NCBI GenBank assembly: GCA_030696085.1
Contig: JAUYNL010000005.1
Span: forward strand, 1 to 44,565
DNA: 44,565 bases
From: Luteolibacter sp.
GTDB taxonomy: Bacteria; Verrucomicrobiota; Verrucomicrobiia; Verrucomicrobiales; Akkermansiaceae
Reading direction: 5' to 3'
In this document: one piece after another, positions 14,574 through 23,049 of the stretch
Numbering within the stretch: position 1 is the first letter of the stretch
Layout of the letters: each line of letters starts with the position of its first letter
Made by a program: the position numbers and the translations under genes
The notes under the pieces: model-generated
Seen by the model: only the letters and a program-made list of their open reading frames with translations
What the model was told of the DNA's origin: nothing
Database searches by the model: none

Positions 14574-15403
14574 GAGTCGTTCTTATGGAGGAAGCGCCCG
14601 GGGCTGGCAATAGCACGATCACCGGTGCCTGAGTTCAGGAAGACCGCGAGCCGCTCCGCAAGCCATGGTTCGGCCTCCCACGGCACCCGGTGGCCGCTGC
14701 CCGGGGCGATGGCGAGCGTGGCATGCGGGATTTTCGCGACCGCCCGCCCGGCGAGTTCACGGAATTTCGCATCGTTTTCGCCCACCACCCACAGCACGGG
14801 GATGGTGATTTCATGAAGCCGCTCCCACAGCGGCTCCTGACATCCGAGCGACCAATCGACGAAACTCCGCGCGATTTCCCGGCGGCGCATCATCAGGCCG
14901 CCGGAGGCTTGCGGCGCACGGATCGCGGCACCACCCAGCACGGATTGCGCGTTCCAGGCATCGAGAAAATCCTGCCAGTTCGCGGTGAGCGCCATGGAGG
15001 CCCATTCGGCATCGGCGCTCCGCCGGGATGCGCGCTCCGCGGGATCCTCCAGCCCCGGATGTGCGGAAACGATCACCGCCGCCTGCCACGGATGATCTTT
15101 TTCCAGCAACGCATGCAGCGCCAGCCGCCCGCCCATCGAGTATCCTAACAGCGCCCGGCCGGTGCCGCGGGAAACCTCACCGCCGGCATCCGCGTTGAAG
15201 GCCGGACCGAAGTCCGCCAGCGGCATCGGCTGGCATTCGAGAAAGCGCCACAAGTCCACCGCCCGCGTGCCGGTATGCGCCATGGCGAGGCGTTTCGCGA
15301 AGCCGCGCCAATCCGCCGCCATGCCCACCGCCCCATGAAGCAGCCAGCACTCCATGGCTCCGGCCGCGCGGCGCTCGTCGGCCACTTTGGAAATGTGGAT
15401 CAC
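14570..15403 (-). CDS. Alpha/beta hydrolase (MenH-like)
   Basis: This is a 277-residue alpha/beta-hydrolase: WLLHGAVGMAADW (oxyanion-loop HG at 23-24), nucleophile elbow GYSMGGRLAL (Ser89), VLWVVGENDAKF (acid residue) and APGSGHRVPW (catalytic His). The GYSMGGRLAL elbow is typical of MenH, the SHCHC synthase of menaquinone synthesis, but no men genes are adjacent, so the substrate is open. I chose GTG at 15403 because AAAGGAG lies 10 nt upstream and the codon overlaps the previous stop (GTGA). An internal ATG at 15355 would give 261 residues with a poorly spaced GGAG. The stop overlaps the opgG start (ATGA), so both are coupled. A much longer upstream reading is excluded because it would run through the GYF gene. 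Confidence 0.75.
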   Translation of the reverse strand: MIHISKVADERRAAGAMECWLLHGAVGMAADWRGFAKRLAMAHTGTRAVDLWRFLECQPMPLADFGPAFNADAGGEVSRGTGRALLGYSMGGRLALHALLEKDHPWQAAVIVSAHPGLEDPAERASRRSADAEWASMALTANWQDFLDAWNAQSVLGGAAIRAPQASGGLMMRRREIARSFVDWSLGCQEPLWERLHEITIPVLWVVGENDAKFRELAGRAVAKIPHATLAIAPGSGHRVPWEAEPWLAERLAVFLNSGTGDRAIASPGRFLHKNDS

Positions 15404-16164
15404 GGCCCGGCGGCTCCTTTCGGCAGCGAGCGCAGGGCTTCCTCGAACTGCTGACGGATCTCCGGGTTGCCGACCGCCCCGAACAAGACTGCGATCACAG
15501 CGATGACGGAAAGCAGCACCAGCCCGATCATCAGCCAGTAGAGGATGGCGAGCACCACTCCCACGCCATCGAGCTTCTTGTGATAGGCATATCCCGCCGG
15601 GCAGACATACATCCGGTAGGAGACCCAGAAATTCAGGATCGGCACCAGGTTTCCGAGATACCACCAACGGCTCATGCCCACATTCATCAAGCGTTGGAGG
15701 CCGAAGTAGATGGCGAGCAACAGCGGCACGAAGGCGGCGCCGATCGTGGCCACGCCCATGATTTCCGGGCCGAATTGTTGCGACAGGAACGCGGCCCCGA
15801 ACGCGAATCCGAGGTTCCATGCGAAGGGGAACAAGATCGTCATCAGATAAAAACTCCGCCGTCGCGCGCCCGGCCAGTCACCGCCATGGCTCAGCATTTC
15901 GGAAGCCCCGCCGGACTTCGGCGTTTGATAGGGATCGGCCGCCGGCGCCAGCGACTCCACGGGCTCGGGCGCACCGCGCTTTTCAAACAAGCCGTCGATC
16001 TCTCCCGCCGGTTTCCAATCGGCCATGCCCTGCGTCCAGACCAGGTCCAGGCGCGGATTGAGCCCGCCCTCCGCGGCCTTCACCCGCAGCTCTGTGAGGG
16101 TCAGCGGGCCCAGTTGCTCGCCTTCCCGCGAATAAAACCATGCATCCTGCGGCGCTTCGCTCAT
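15400..16164 (-). CDS. GYF_2 (DUF4339) domain membrane protein with DUF805-like C-terminus
   Basis: The 254-residue protein starts with a GYF_2 domain (about 8-55: WFYSREGEQLGPLT, WTQGMADWKPAGEI). A Pro-rich linker leads to four hydrophobic segments (about 107-130, 138-158, 170-185 and 203-232). The stretch GLQRLMNVGMSRWWYLGNL resembles DUF805 membrane proteins. GYF_2 domains are thought to bind proline-rich peptides on the cytoplasmic side; the combination is common in Verrucomicrobiota and Planctomycetota but its role is unknown. It overlaps the hydrolase gene (GTGA) and follows the methyltransferase gene by 59 nt. Confidence 0.8.
   Translation of the reverse strand: MSEAPQDAWFYSREGEQLGPLTLTELRVKAAEGGLNPRLDLVWTQGMADWKPAGEIDGLFEKRGAPEPVESLAPAADPYQTPKSGGASEMLSHGGDWPGARRRSFYLMTILFPFAWNLGFAFGAAFLSQQFGPEIMGVATIGAAFVPLLLAIYFGLQRLMNVGMSRWWYLGNLVPILNFWVSYRMYVCPAGYAYHKKLDGVGVVLAILYWLMIGLVLLSVIAVIAVLFGAVGNPEIRQQFEEALRSLPKGAAGP
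15414..15420 (-). promoter_or_regulatory. Strong Shine-Dalgarno supporting the GTG start at 15403
   Basis: AAAGGAG on the minus strand lies 10 nt before the GTG at 15401-15403. The site is inside the last codons of the GYF/DUF805 gene, which fits coupled translation across a GTGA overlap. Confidence 0.6.
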
Positions 16165-16223
16165 GCGGCTTGGTTATTCAATGGCGGCGGGCTTGTCAAA
16201 TCCCGGTCTCTCCGGGACGGACC

Positions 16224-17021
16224 TCAGCGCTTCACAAAATGATATGACCGGTAGGACAGATTCCCCGCCACCAGCGCGTTGTAAACGCGCGAGCCCTTCA
16301 CGCCGGCGAAATCGCGCCCCAGGCCGTGCAGGAATTCCGGCAGCTTGCGGTCGAGCAGTTCCTGTGAGCGCACGGAGTTCTGTTCCATGCCGCGGATCAC
16401 GCAGGGCCCGATGTCCCGCATCCCGGCCACCTCCATGGGACATTCCGCGATCGCCTTTTCCCACGCCGGTATGCTCTCGCTGAAACGGAAATCCGCGTAA
16501 AGAACATGCCCGCCGGGTTTCAGGACGCGCGCCACTTCGGATAGAAACCGAGGGAAATCCGGATAACAATGCGAGGCCTCCACATTGACGACCGCATCGA
16601 ACGATCCATCCGCGAAGGGCAGGTTCTCCGCATCGCCCTGGATGAAATCCAGCCCGGCGAGCGCGTGGCGCTTGCGGCAGAACGCGATGCCCGCGGGATT
16701 GAGGTCCAGCCCGGTGTAGGCCGCGGGAGCGAAGGTGCGCGTCAGGTAGGACGCGCCGCCGCCGTGGCCGCAGCTCACCTCCAGCACGGTTCTTCCGCGC
16801 AGGCCGGCCAGCGTGCCGACGTGGTGATAGAGCTGCACGCAGGCGCGGTCCGGCTCGTCCTCCGGCGCGAGCGGGATGCCCAGCGGCGGATCGGTCTCAT
16901 AGGCGTAATTCAGGAACACCACGCCCTCGCCGTGCAGCCGTTTGGTTAGAAACGGATACCAGAATTTCCACAACGCCTTGCGGAGGGTCCTGCTTCCTAA
17001 CAAATGATCGATGAGTGGCAT
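16224..17021 (-). CDS. Class I SAM-dependent methyltransferase
   Basis: The 265-residue protein has the Rossmann SAM motifs VLEVSCGHGGGASYL (motif I), YTGLDLNPAGI (acidic loop, motif II), FIQGDAENLPFADGSFDAV (post-motif) and VLKPGGHVLYADF (motif IV region). The N-terminus WYPFLTKRLHGEGVVFLNYAY and the overall arrangement resemble phthiotriol/sterol-like C/O-methyltransferases, so a lipid or polyketide substrate is possible. It begins 7 nt after the rpe stop and is probably in the same transcript. The substrate is not determinable. Confidence 0.8.
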   Translation of the reverse strand: MPLIDHLLGSRTLRKALWKFWYPFLTKRLHGEGVVFLNYAYETDPPLGIPLAPEDEPDRACVQLYHHVGTLAGLRGRTVLEVSCGHGGGASYLTRTFAPAAYTGLDLNPAGIAFCRKRHALAGLDFIQGDAENLPFADGSFDAVVNVEASHCYPDFPRFLSEVARVLKPGGHVLYADFRFSESIPAWEKAIAECPMEVAGMRDIGPCVIRGMEQNSVRSQELLDRKLPEFLHGLGRDFAGVKGSRVYNALVAGNLSYRSYHFVKR

Positions 17022-17028
17022 GATGGTT

Positions 17029-17718
17029 TCAAGCCCCGCGGATGGCGCTGATGGCGGCGGCCATGTCCGGAGCGCGGAAGGTGGAGGATCCGGCGACCAT
17101 CACGTTCGCGCCCGCCGCATAACACGGCGCGGCGGTCCGCGCGTCGATGCCGCCATCCACCTCGATGTGGAACGACAAGTTGCGCGTCTCCCGGATCCGC
17201 GCGGCGGCGACGATTTTCTCCAGAACTTCCGGCATGAAGGCCTGCCCGCCGAAGCCGGGGACCACCGTCATGCACAACAGCAGGTCGATTTGGCCGAGAA
17301 ACGGCTCCACGGCGGCAAGCGGCGTGGCGGGATTGAGCGCGAGACCCGCCAGCCGGCCGGCATCGCGGATCCTCCGCAGCGTCTCCGCCACATCGTGATC
17401 CGCCTCCACATGGACGGTGATGAGGTCCGAACCGGCATCGATGAATCGCCGCAGGTAATGATCCGGTCGGGAAATCATGAGGTGCGTATCGAGGAAGATG
17501 TCGCTGGCGTCATTCACAACCTGCACGATGGCCGGACCGAAGGAAATGTTGTCCACGAAGTGGCCGTCCATCACGTCGAGGTGCATCCAGTCCGCTCCGG
17601 CGGCGGCGGCTCGGCGGACTTCATCGCCGGTCTTTGAAAAATCCGAGGCCAGCAGCGATGGGGCGATCACCCGGTCATGGAACGATGGTTGCGGAATCAC
17701 GAGGCCCATACGAACCAT
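17029..17718 (-). CDS. rpe: Ribulose-phosphate 3-epimerase
   Basis: This enzyme interconverts ribulose 5-phosphate and xylulose 5-phosphate in the pentose phosphate pathway. The 229-residue product shows IAPSLLASDFSK, DWMHLDVMDGHFV (metal His and catalytic Asp), THLMISRP, VPGFGGQAF, IEVDGGID (second catalytic Asp) and the phosphate-binding VAGSSTF. I chose the ATG at 17718 because the usual family length is about 220-230; a second ATG at 17709 is also possible. The frame stays open further upstream, but those residues look like non-coding sequence. The methyltransferase gene follows after 7 nt. Confidence 0.93.
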   Translation of the reverse strand: MVRMGLVIPQPSFHDRVIAPSLLASDFSKTGDEVRRAAAAGADWMHLDVMDGHFVDNISFGPAIVQVVNDASDIFLDTHLMISRPDHYLRRFIDAGSDLITVHVEADHDVAETLRRIRDAGRLAGLALNPATPLAAVEPFLGQIDLLLCMTVVPGFGGQAFMPEVLEKIVAAARIRETRNLSFHIEVDGGIDARTAAPCYAAGANVMVAGSSTFRAPDMAAAISAIRGA

Positions 17719-17947
17719 GAAGTCCCCCGCATGACACGGAAAATTTTCCGCGATGAGCATGCGCCCCTGCCCGCCAGGGCGTTTGGCTGGAAGGGTCATG
17801 GGAACGGGCGGGCGTTGAGCAGTAGTGCGGCGTTCCTCAATGACTGTGCGTTTCGATCTCGATTGCGGCAAATCATTCCTTTTTGGGATCATTCAAGCGC
17901 GAATGGACGCGAAGCGGGGCTCGGCCACCGTGCTGTCACCAGCGCGT

Positions 17948-19870
17948 CTAACGCCCGGCGGCGTCGGCTTCGATCCAGGCCCAGAGGCTGGCGAGGCTGT
18001 CGCGGACCTTGAGCTTGGATTCCGTGAGGTCGCCGCCGGGTGCGGCCTTGCCGAAGAGATAGAATTTGATCTTCGGCTCGGTGCCGGACGGGCGCACCGC
18101 GAAGGAGCGGCCGTCCTCGAGATCCACGAAGAGCATTTTCTCCTTCGGCAGCAGATCGCCTTCCTGATCGTAGAGGTCCTGCCTGGCGAAGTCCCGGACG
18201 CGGATGACCGCGGAGCCATCGACTTCTGTCGGCGGGCTTTCGGCGTAGGAAGTGGCGAGCGCCTGGATCTTCGCCGCGCCATCGGCGCCTTCCATCACCA
18301 GCGACTTTCCGATTTCCAGGTAGTAACCGAATTCGCTATAAACATCATCCATCAGCCCGGGGATGGTTTTGCCGACTGATTTCGCGTAGGCGGCGACTTC
18401 GGCGAACATCAGTGTCGCGCCGTTGGCGTCCTTGTCGCGCACCGCATCGGAGCCGAGATACCCATAACTCTCCTCGCCGCCGAAAACGAAGAAGCGCGAG
18501 TATTCGAGGCGCAGCAGGCGCGTCTGCTCTTCGCTTAGCGAGCGGTAATCGCCCTTCTTGTCGGCGGGGATGGCGTCCTCGTACTTGCGCAGCTTGCCGG
18601 CGATGTATTTGAAGCCGGTGAGGGTATCGACGATGCCGACGCCGAAGCCATCGGCGATGGATTTTTGCAGTTCGGTGGTGACGAAGGTTTTCACCAGCAC
18701 GGCGCGGCTGCGGTTGGCGTGGGTGAGCCAGCCGAGATCGAAGCAGGTTTTGAGGCGGTACCAGGCCATCAGGGAGCCGATTTGGTTTCCGGTGAGCAGA
18801 ACCATGCCGCCGCTGGCATCGCGGACGGCCACGCCCATGCGGTCGGCATCGGGGTCGGTGCCGATGACGATTTCCGCGCCTTGTGCGAGGGCGAGGTCGA
18901 TGGCCATTTTCAGGGCCGGGGCGTTTTCCGGATTCGGGGATTCCACGGTGGGGAAACGCCCGTCCTGCACGTCCTGTTCGGGAACGGTGAGGACCTCGAA
19001 GCCGAATGAGCGCAGCATCGGCACATTGATGTGGCCGCCGGTGCCGTGGAGGTTGGTGAAAACGATCTTGATGGACGCGCCGGCGAGCAGCGATGGCTGG
19101 AGCAGCAGGGTTTTGAGGCGTTCCACATAACAGGCATCCATCTCCGCGCCGAGGATGGTGATGGTGCCGCGCCGGTTTTCCGGGAGGGCGTCGTAGTGCT
19201 CGCTGGTGATGGCGTTCACCTCGGCGATGATGCCGGCGGCATGGGGATCGACGATTTGCGCACCGTCGTTGAAATACGCCTTGAAGCCATTGTCATGAGG
19301 CGGGTTGTGGCTGGCTGTGAGGACGACGCCGGCATGGGCGCGCAACTCGCGGATGGCGAAGGAAAGTTCGGGAGTCGAGCGCGGTCCGTCGAAGAGAAAG
19401 GCATCGCAACCGAGGTCCGAGCAAATCCTGGCGCTGAGTTCCGCGAAGTCGCGCGAGAAATGGCGGGTGTCATGGGCGAAGACGAGCATCGGCCGGCGAC
19501 CCTCGCCGACGAAGTGTTTCGCATAAGCGACGAGGCCCCGCACGGCGCGGCTGAGGTTGTAGAAATTCATGGTGGCGGTGCCGGTGCATGGGAACTGCGG
19601 GCGTCCGTTGGGGCCGCCGAGACCCTGTTCCGCGGTGGTGACGATGCGGCCGATGGTGCGGCCGCGCAGTCCGCCGGTGCCGAAGGCGAGGGTTTTGAAG
19701 AAGCGGTCGTTGAGCTCCTCCCACGCGCCGCTTTCCACGAGTTCGCCCACGGCTTGGGCGGCCACCTCGCTGGTGGTGCCGGCGAGCAGGGAGAGGATGT
19801 TGGATTTCGCGGATTCGAGGAGTGTGCCGGCGGCGACGGCGGCGGCGAGGGAGGATTCGAGCGGGCTCAT
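17948..19870 (-). CDS. Phosphoglucomutase/phosphomannomutase (alpha-D-phosphohexomutase)
   Basis: The 640-residue enzyme has all four phosphohexomutase signatures: catalytic TASHNPPHDNG with the phosphoserine, metal loop GTDPDADRMGVA, sugar-binding GGEESYGYLG and phosphate-binding RPSGTEPKIKFY. Its length fits the large phosphomutase type (PgcA-like). It interconverts hexose 1- and 6-phosphates for glycogen, cell-wall and exopolysaccharide precursors. The start is the ATG at 19870; upstream in-frame codons look non-coding. A 229-nt gap separates it from rpe. Confidence 0.92.
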   Translation of the reverse strand: MSPLESSLAAAVAAGTLLESAKSNILSLLAGTTSEVAAQAVGELVESGAWEELNDRFFKTLAFGTGGLRGRTIGRIVTTAEQGLGGPNGRPQFPCTGTATMNFYNLSRAVRGLVAYAKHFVGEGRRPMLVFAHDTRHFSRDFAELSARICSDLGCDAFLFDGPRSTPELSFAIRELRAHAGVVLTASHNPPHDNGFKAYFNDGAQIVDPHAAGIIAEVNAITSEHYDALPENRRGTITILGAEMDACYVERLKTLLLQPSLLAGASIKIVFTNLHGTGGHINVPMLRSFGFEVLTVPEQDVQDGRFPTVESPNPENAPALKMAIDLALAQGAEIVIGTDPDADRMGVAVRDASGGMVLLTGNQIGSLMAWYRLKTCFDLGWLTHANRSRAVLVKTFVTTELQKSIADGFGVGIVDTLTGFKYIAGKLRKYEDAIPADKKGDYRSLSEEQTRLLRLEYSRFFVFGGEESYGYLGSDAVRDKDANGATLMFAEVAAYAKSVGKTIPGLMDDVYSEFGYYLEIGKSLVMEGADGAAKIQALATSYAESPPTEVDGSAVIRVRDFARQDLYDQEGDLLPKEKMLFVDLEDGRSFAVRPSGTEPKIKFYLFGKAAPGGDLTESKLKVRDSLASLWAWIEADAAGR

Positions 19871-19950
19871 TGCGGGCGGATGGTAGGAATTTTCCGCCCC
19901 ATGGCAATGCCGGGTTCGCGGAAGCGGCGCATCAACATCCATAGTGATAC

Positions 19951-19974
19951 CGCAAAGCCGCGAAGGACGCGAAG
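19951..19974. repeat. Short CGCRAAG repeat in an intergenic gap
   Basis: Three copies of CGC(A/G)AAG at 19951, 19959 and 19968 lie in the 227-nt gap upstream of the phosphohexomutase gene. Similar 'cgcaaagacgcgaag' strings occur, as I recall, as dispersed intergenic repeats in many bacteria. Nothing else is recognised in the gap. Confidence 0.35.
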
Positions 19975-20097
19975 AAGGGAGCGGAGAAATGAGCCGCGCG
20001 AGCCAACAGTGATTGGATGAAGCCGGGTGCCGATTGGTACGCCACGCGGTGCGTGAACACGATTCAAGCCGAACACTAGCGCCCCTTCGTTGAGCGC

Positions 20098-21240
20098 TTA
20101 CTTATCATCAAGCCAGGCGTCGATACCGCCGAGCACGTTTTTGACGCGGGTGAAGCCGCGGGCCATGAGCATTTCCACGGCTCTGGCGGACCGCATGCCC
20201 GACCTGCAATGAACCAGGATATCGCGATCACTTGGCAAAGTGCCAATCTGTTCCATGAGGGTGTCCAGCGGAATGAGGCGGGCTCCCGCGATGTGGTTCA
20301 TGGCGTGCTCGTGAGGTTCGCGCACGTCGATGAGCAAACCTTGGAAATCTCCTGCAAGCAGGACACGGAGTTCGGTGGTGGTGATGGATTGCATGGGTGT
20401 GTCAGCGGGTGTGCAGGTGCTGCCGTGCCCCAGGGTTTCCTGGTTGCCGACGGTGGTGATCTCGGGGTGATCGCCGCACAAACGGCAGTTTGGATCGCGT
20501 TTGAGTCTGAGTGCCCGGAATGAACTGTCCAGCGCGTTATAAACCGTGAGTTTTCCAAGCGGCACCTCACCGATTTCAAGCAGCAGCTTGAGGGTTTCCA
20601 TCGCCTGGATGGAGCCAATGATTCCTGGCAGAACGCCGAGCACACCGGCTTCCTGGCAGGACGGGATGCTGCCGGCGGCGGGCATGCGCGGCAGCAAGCA
20701 GCGGTAACAAGGCCCCCCCAAATGCGGGGCGAAAACGCTGGTCTGTCCATCGAAACGGTGAATCGCGCCATATACCAGCGGTTTGCGCAGCAAAAAAGCC
20801 GTATCGTTGCTAAGAAAGCGTGTTGGGAAATTGTCCGAGCCATCCACGATCACGTCATAGGCTTGGGCGATTTCCAGCGCATTGTCCGGCGTGAAGCGAA
20901 TGGGGTGTGGTTCCACAATCACATGTGGATTCACTTCTCGGAGCCGGGCCACGGCACTTTCGAGCTTTGGCTTTCCGACCCAGGACTCACTGTGGAGGAT
21001 CTGCCGCTGGAGGTTGGAGGCATCCACCACATCGGCATCGACCAGGCCGAGGCGTCCGACGCCTGCGGCGGCCAGATACAACGCGGCAGGCGAACCGAGC
21101 GCACCGCAACCAATGAGCAGAACCGAGGAGTTTTTGAGACGTAACTGCCCCTCCTCCCTGATCGATGGGATGAGTAAATGGCGGGAGTATCGCTGCAATT
21201 CAGCGGGAGATAACTTTTCCGGCATGGCTGGCGCAATCAT
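20098..21240 (-). CDS. moeB: MoeB/ThiF-type adenylyltransferase fused to rhodanese domain
   Basis: The 380-residue protein has an E1-like ATP-binding domain (LLIGCGALGSPAALYLA, then VDASNLQRQILH), two zinc CxxC pairs (CYRCLLP and CRLCGDH) and a C-terminal rhodanese domain (LIDVREPHEHAMNHIAGA, LVHCRSGMRSA with the persulfide Cys). Such MoeB/MoeZ-like fusions activate the C-terminus of a small sulfur-carrier protein (MoaD or ThiS type) by adenylation and hand it sulfur for molybdopterin, thiamine or Cys synthesis. No carrier gene is adjacent, so the pathway is unassigned. The ATG at 21240 is used; another at 21225 is equally possible. It is divergent from the redoxin gene with a 71-nt gap. Confidence 0.88.
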   Translation of the reverse strand: MIAPAMPEKLSPAELQRYSRHLLIPSIREEGQLRLKNSSVLLIGCGALGSPAALYLAAAGVGRLGLVDADVVDASNLQRQILHSESWVGKPKLESAVARLREVNPHVIVEPHPIRFTPDNALEIAQAYDVIVDGSDNFPTRFLSNDTAFLLRKPLVYGAIHRFDGQTSVFAPHLGGPCYRCLLPRMPAAGSIPSCQEAGVLGVLPGIIGSIQAMETLKLLLEIGEVPLGKLTVYNALDSSFRALRLKRDPNCRLCGDHPEITTVGNQETLGHGSTCTPADTPMQSITTTELRVLLAGDFQGLLIDVREPHEHAMNHIAGARLIPLDTLMEQIGTLPSDRDILVHCRSGMRSARAVEMLMARGFTRVKNVLGGIDAWLDDK

Positions 21241-21311
21241 GGGCTGGAATCGTTTGCTTGTCCAAGGAGGAAAGCATTTTGCGGATATGAATTCGATGAT
21301 AGATTCCCCTC

Positions 21312-21902
21312 ATGCCTGAAGTTCTCTCCACATTTCGTCTGCACGCCGGAGGCCAAGCCCCGGATTTTGTTCTTCCCGATACCTTAGGGCGCATTGTTTC
21401 ACGCGCGGATGCCGCCGGGCCTGCCGGACTGCTGGTGGTGTTTGCCTGCAATCACTGTCCGTTTGTGGTTTATCTGGCGGATGCCTTGGGTGACCTGGCT
21501 CGTGAAATCGCCTTGAAGGGCGTCCATACTGTGGCGATCAACCCGAATGACGCGGGGAAATATCCGGAAGATGGCGCGGATCGGATGGTTCAATTCGCAA
21601 CTCAGCACCGCTGGGATTTTCCCTATCTCATCGATGAATCGCAGGAAGTGGCCAAGGCATACGGCGCGGCCTGCACGCCGGATTTTTTCCTATTTGATGG
21701 GGACGGGCGACTGGCATACATGGGGCAGTTTGACGATTCCCGCCCGCGCAGCGGAGTGGCTCCCCACGGTGGTGATTTGCGCGAAGCCGTGCGCCGGATG
21801 AGCGAGGGCGAGCAGCCGCTGGCGAGGCCATATCCAAGCAGTGGTTGCAGCATCAAGTGGCAACCCGGAAACCAGCCGGAATGGTGGGACTCCGGCGTTT
21901 GA
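21312..21902 (+). CDS. Thioredoxin-fold redoxin (AhpC/TSA-like)
   Basis: The 196-residue protein has GGQAPDFVLPDTLGR at the start, then the CxxC active site in ACNHCPFVVYL, and TPDFFLFDGDGRLAYMGQFDD with the cis-Pro of the thioredoxin fold. This CNHC-PFV pattern marks a common group of cytoplasmic thioredoxin-like proteins annotated as redoxin/AhpC-TSA. Its partner is unknown. There is no signal peptide. The stop is 4 nt from the stop of the convergent mtnP gene. Confidence 0.85.
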   Translation: MPEVLSTFRLHAGGQAPDFVLPDTLGRIVSRADAAGPAGLLVVFACNHCPFVVYLADALGDLAREIALKGVHTVAINPNDAGKYPEDGADRMVQFATQHRWDFPYLIDESQEVAKAYGAACTPDFFLFDGDGRLAYMGQFDDSRPRSGVAPHGGDLREAVRRMSEGEQPLARPYPSSGCSIKWQPGNQPEWWDSGV

Positions 21903-21906
21903 AATG

Positions 21907-22785
21907 TCAGCCGAAGCGCCCGAGGATGGGGGCGAGATCTTGTGCTGCTTTGGCGGGCCACATGGCGCGGGGCGTGAACAACGCGGTATCGAGCGCCCTG
22001 TGGGCGGGGCTGTCCGGATATTCCGGAATCATGGCGATGACCTCGCGCACGATGCGTTTGGCGAGTGAGCTGTTCGCATTGAGGTTTTCAACAACGGCCT
22101 CCACTTCCACGGGTTGCTCGTCTTCTTTCCAGCAATCGTAATCGGTTACAAGTGCGAGCGCCGCGCAGGCGATTTCCGCCTCCCGGCAAAGGCGTGACTC
22201 TGGAGCGTTGGTCATGCCGATCAGGTCCGCTCCCATCATCCGGTGCATCGCGGCTTCCGCGCGGGTGGAGAAGGCGGGGCCATTCATACAAAGATAGGTG
22301 CCGCCGTCGTGCGCGGCGGGTGCGTATAAGCGGGCGGAGGCGAGTAGTCGTCGGCGGAGATCATTGCAATAGGGGTCCGCGAATCCGACATGCGCGGCGA
22401 TTCCATTGCCGAAAAACGTGTGCTTTGCGCCGGTGCCGGTGCGATCGATCATTTGGTCCGGCAGCACGATGTCGCGCGGTTTGAATTCCTCGCGGAGACT
22501 GCCGACGGCAGTGACGGAGATCAGCCAGCGTACGCCGAGCGAGCGCAGCGCCCAAATATTGGCGCGGTGATTGATTTCATGTGGCAGCAGCCGGTGGCCG
22601 CCACCGTGGCGAGGCAGGAAACACACCTTTCGTCCCGCGATGCGGCCGGAAACAATCTTGTCCGAGGGCTCGCCAAACGGCGTGTGGATGGTGAGTCCGG
22701 AGAATTCACCGATGCCCTCCATTTCATAGAGTCCGCTGCCACCAATCACGCCAATCGCCGCTTCTTGTGCAATGTTCATGCGCAT
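21907..22785 (-). CDS. mtnP: S-methyl-5'-thioadenosine phosphorylase
   Basis: The enzyme cleaves methylthioadenosine with phosphate to adenine and methylthioribose 1-phosphate, feeding Met and adenine salvage. The 292-residue product shows GVIGGSGLYEMEG, FLPRHGGGHRLLPHEINHRANIWAL, MNGPAFSTRAEAAM and IGMTNAPESRLCREAEI, which are hallmark blocks of the MTAP/PNP-2 family. I chose the ATG at 22785 (a second ATG at 22779 also fits); the frame upstream is open but looks non-coding. A purine nucleoside phosphorylase assignment is less likely given the TNAPE block. It is convergent with the redoxin gene. Confidence 0.88.
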   Translation of the reverse strand: MRMNIAQEAAIGVIGGSGLYEMEGIGEFSGLTIHTPFGEPSDKIVSGRIAGRKVCFLPRHGGGHRLLPHEINHRANIWALRSLGVRWLISVTAVGSLREEFKPRDIVLPDQMIDRTGTGAKHTFFGNGIAAHVGFADPYCNDLRRRLLASARLYAPAAHDGGTYLCMNGPAFSTRAEAAMHRMMGADLIGMTNAPESRLCREAEIACAALALVTDYDCWKEDEQPVEVEAVVENLNANSSLAKRIVREVIAMIPEYPDSPAHRALDTALFTPRAMWPAKAAQDLAPILGRFG

Positions 22786-22895
22786 GGTTGTGGCATAGCC
22801 GATCGGACATGCCGCGGCAAGGGTGCCGTGAGGACGGATGTCAGCTTCCCGGTGTGGCGCAATGTGGGCCGCTGTATATTTTTCAGGAGGCTCTG

Positions 22896-22917
22896 CATTT
22901 GCAAGGATTTGCAAATG
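22896..22917. promoter_or_regulatory. 9-bp perfect inverted repeat upstream of mtnP
   Basis: CATTTGCAA and TTGCAAATG are separated by GGAT, about 110 nt before the mtnP ATG. On the minus strand, TATACA follows near 22874-22879, a possible -10. The symmetry suggests an operator; its regulator is unknown. Nothing else is recognised in the 264-nt gap. Confidence 0.4.
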
Positions 22918-23049
22918 TGGGGTGTTGAGCTTCTTGCGCGGGGTTGTGGCCCGCATTCATGAGCCCGGGCAACAAAACTATCGATGCGCCGCAAGGGGAA
23001 TCCCCTGCGCGGATGGAGCGCACGGGCGATCACGCCCTGCCGGATTCTC

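Noticed and set aside
14570..15820. A 416-residue reading covering the hydrolase and part of the GYF gene
   Set aside because: Its first about 139 residues are antisense-like composition and overlap the GYF/DUF805 gene in another frame; the GTGA start with AAAGGAG fits better.
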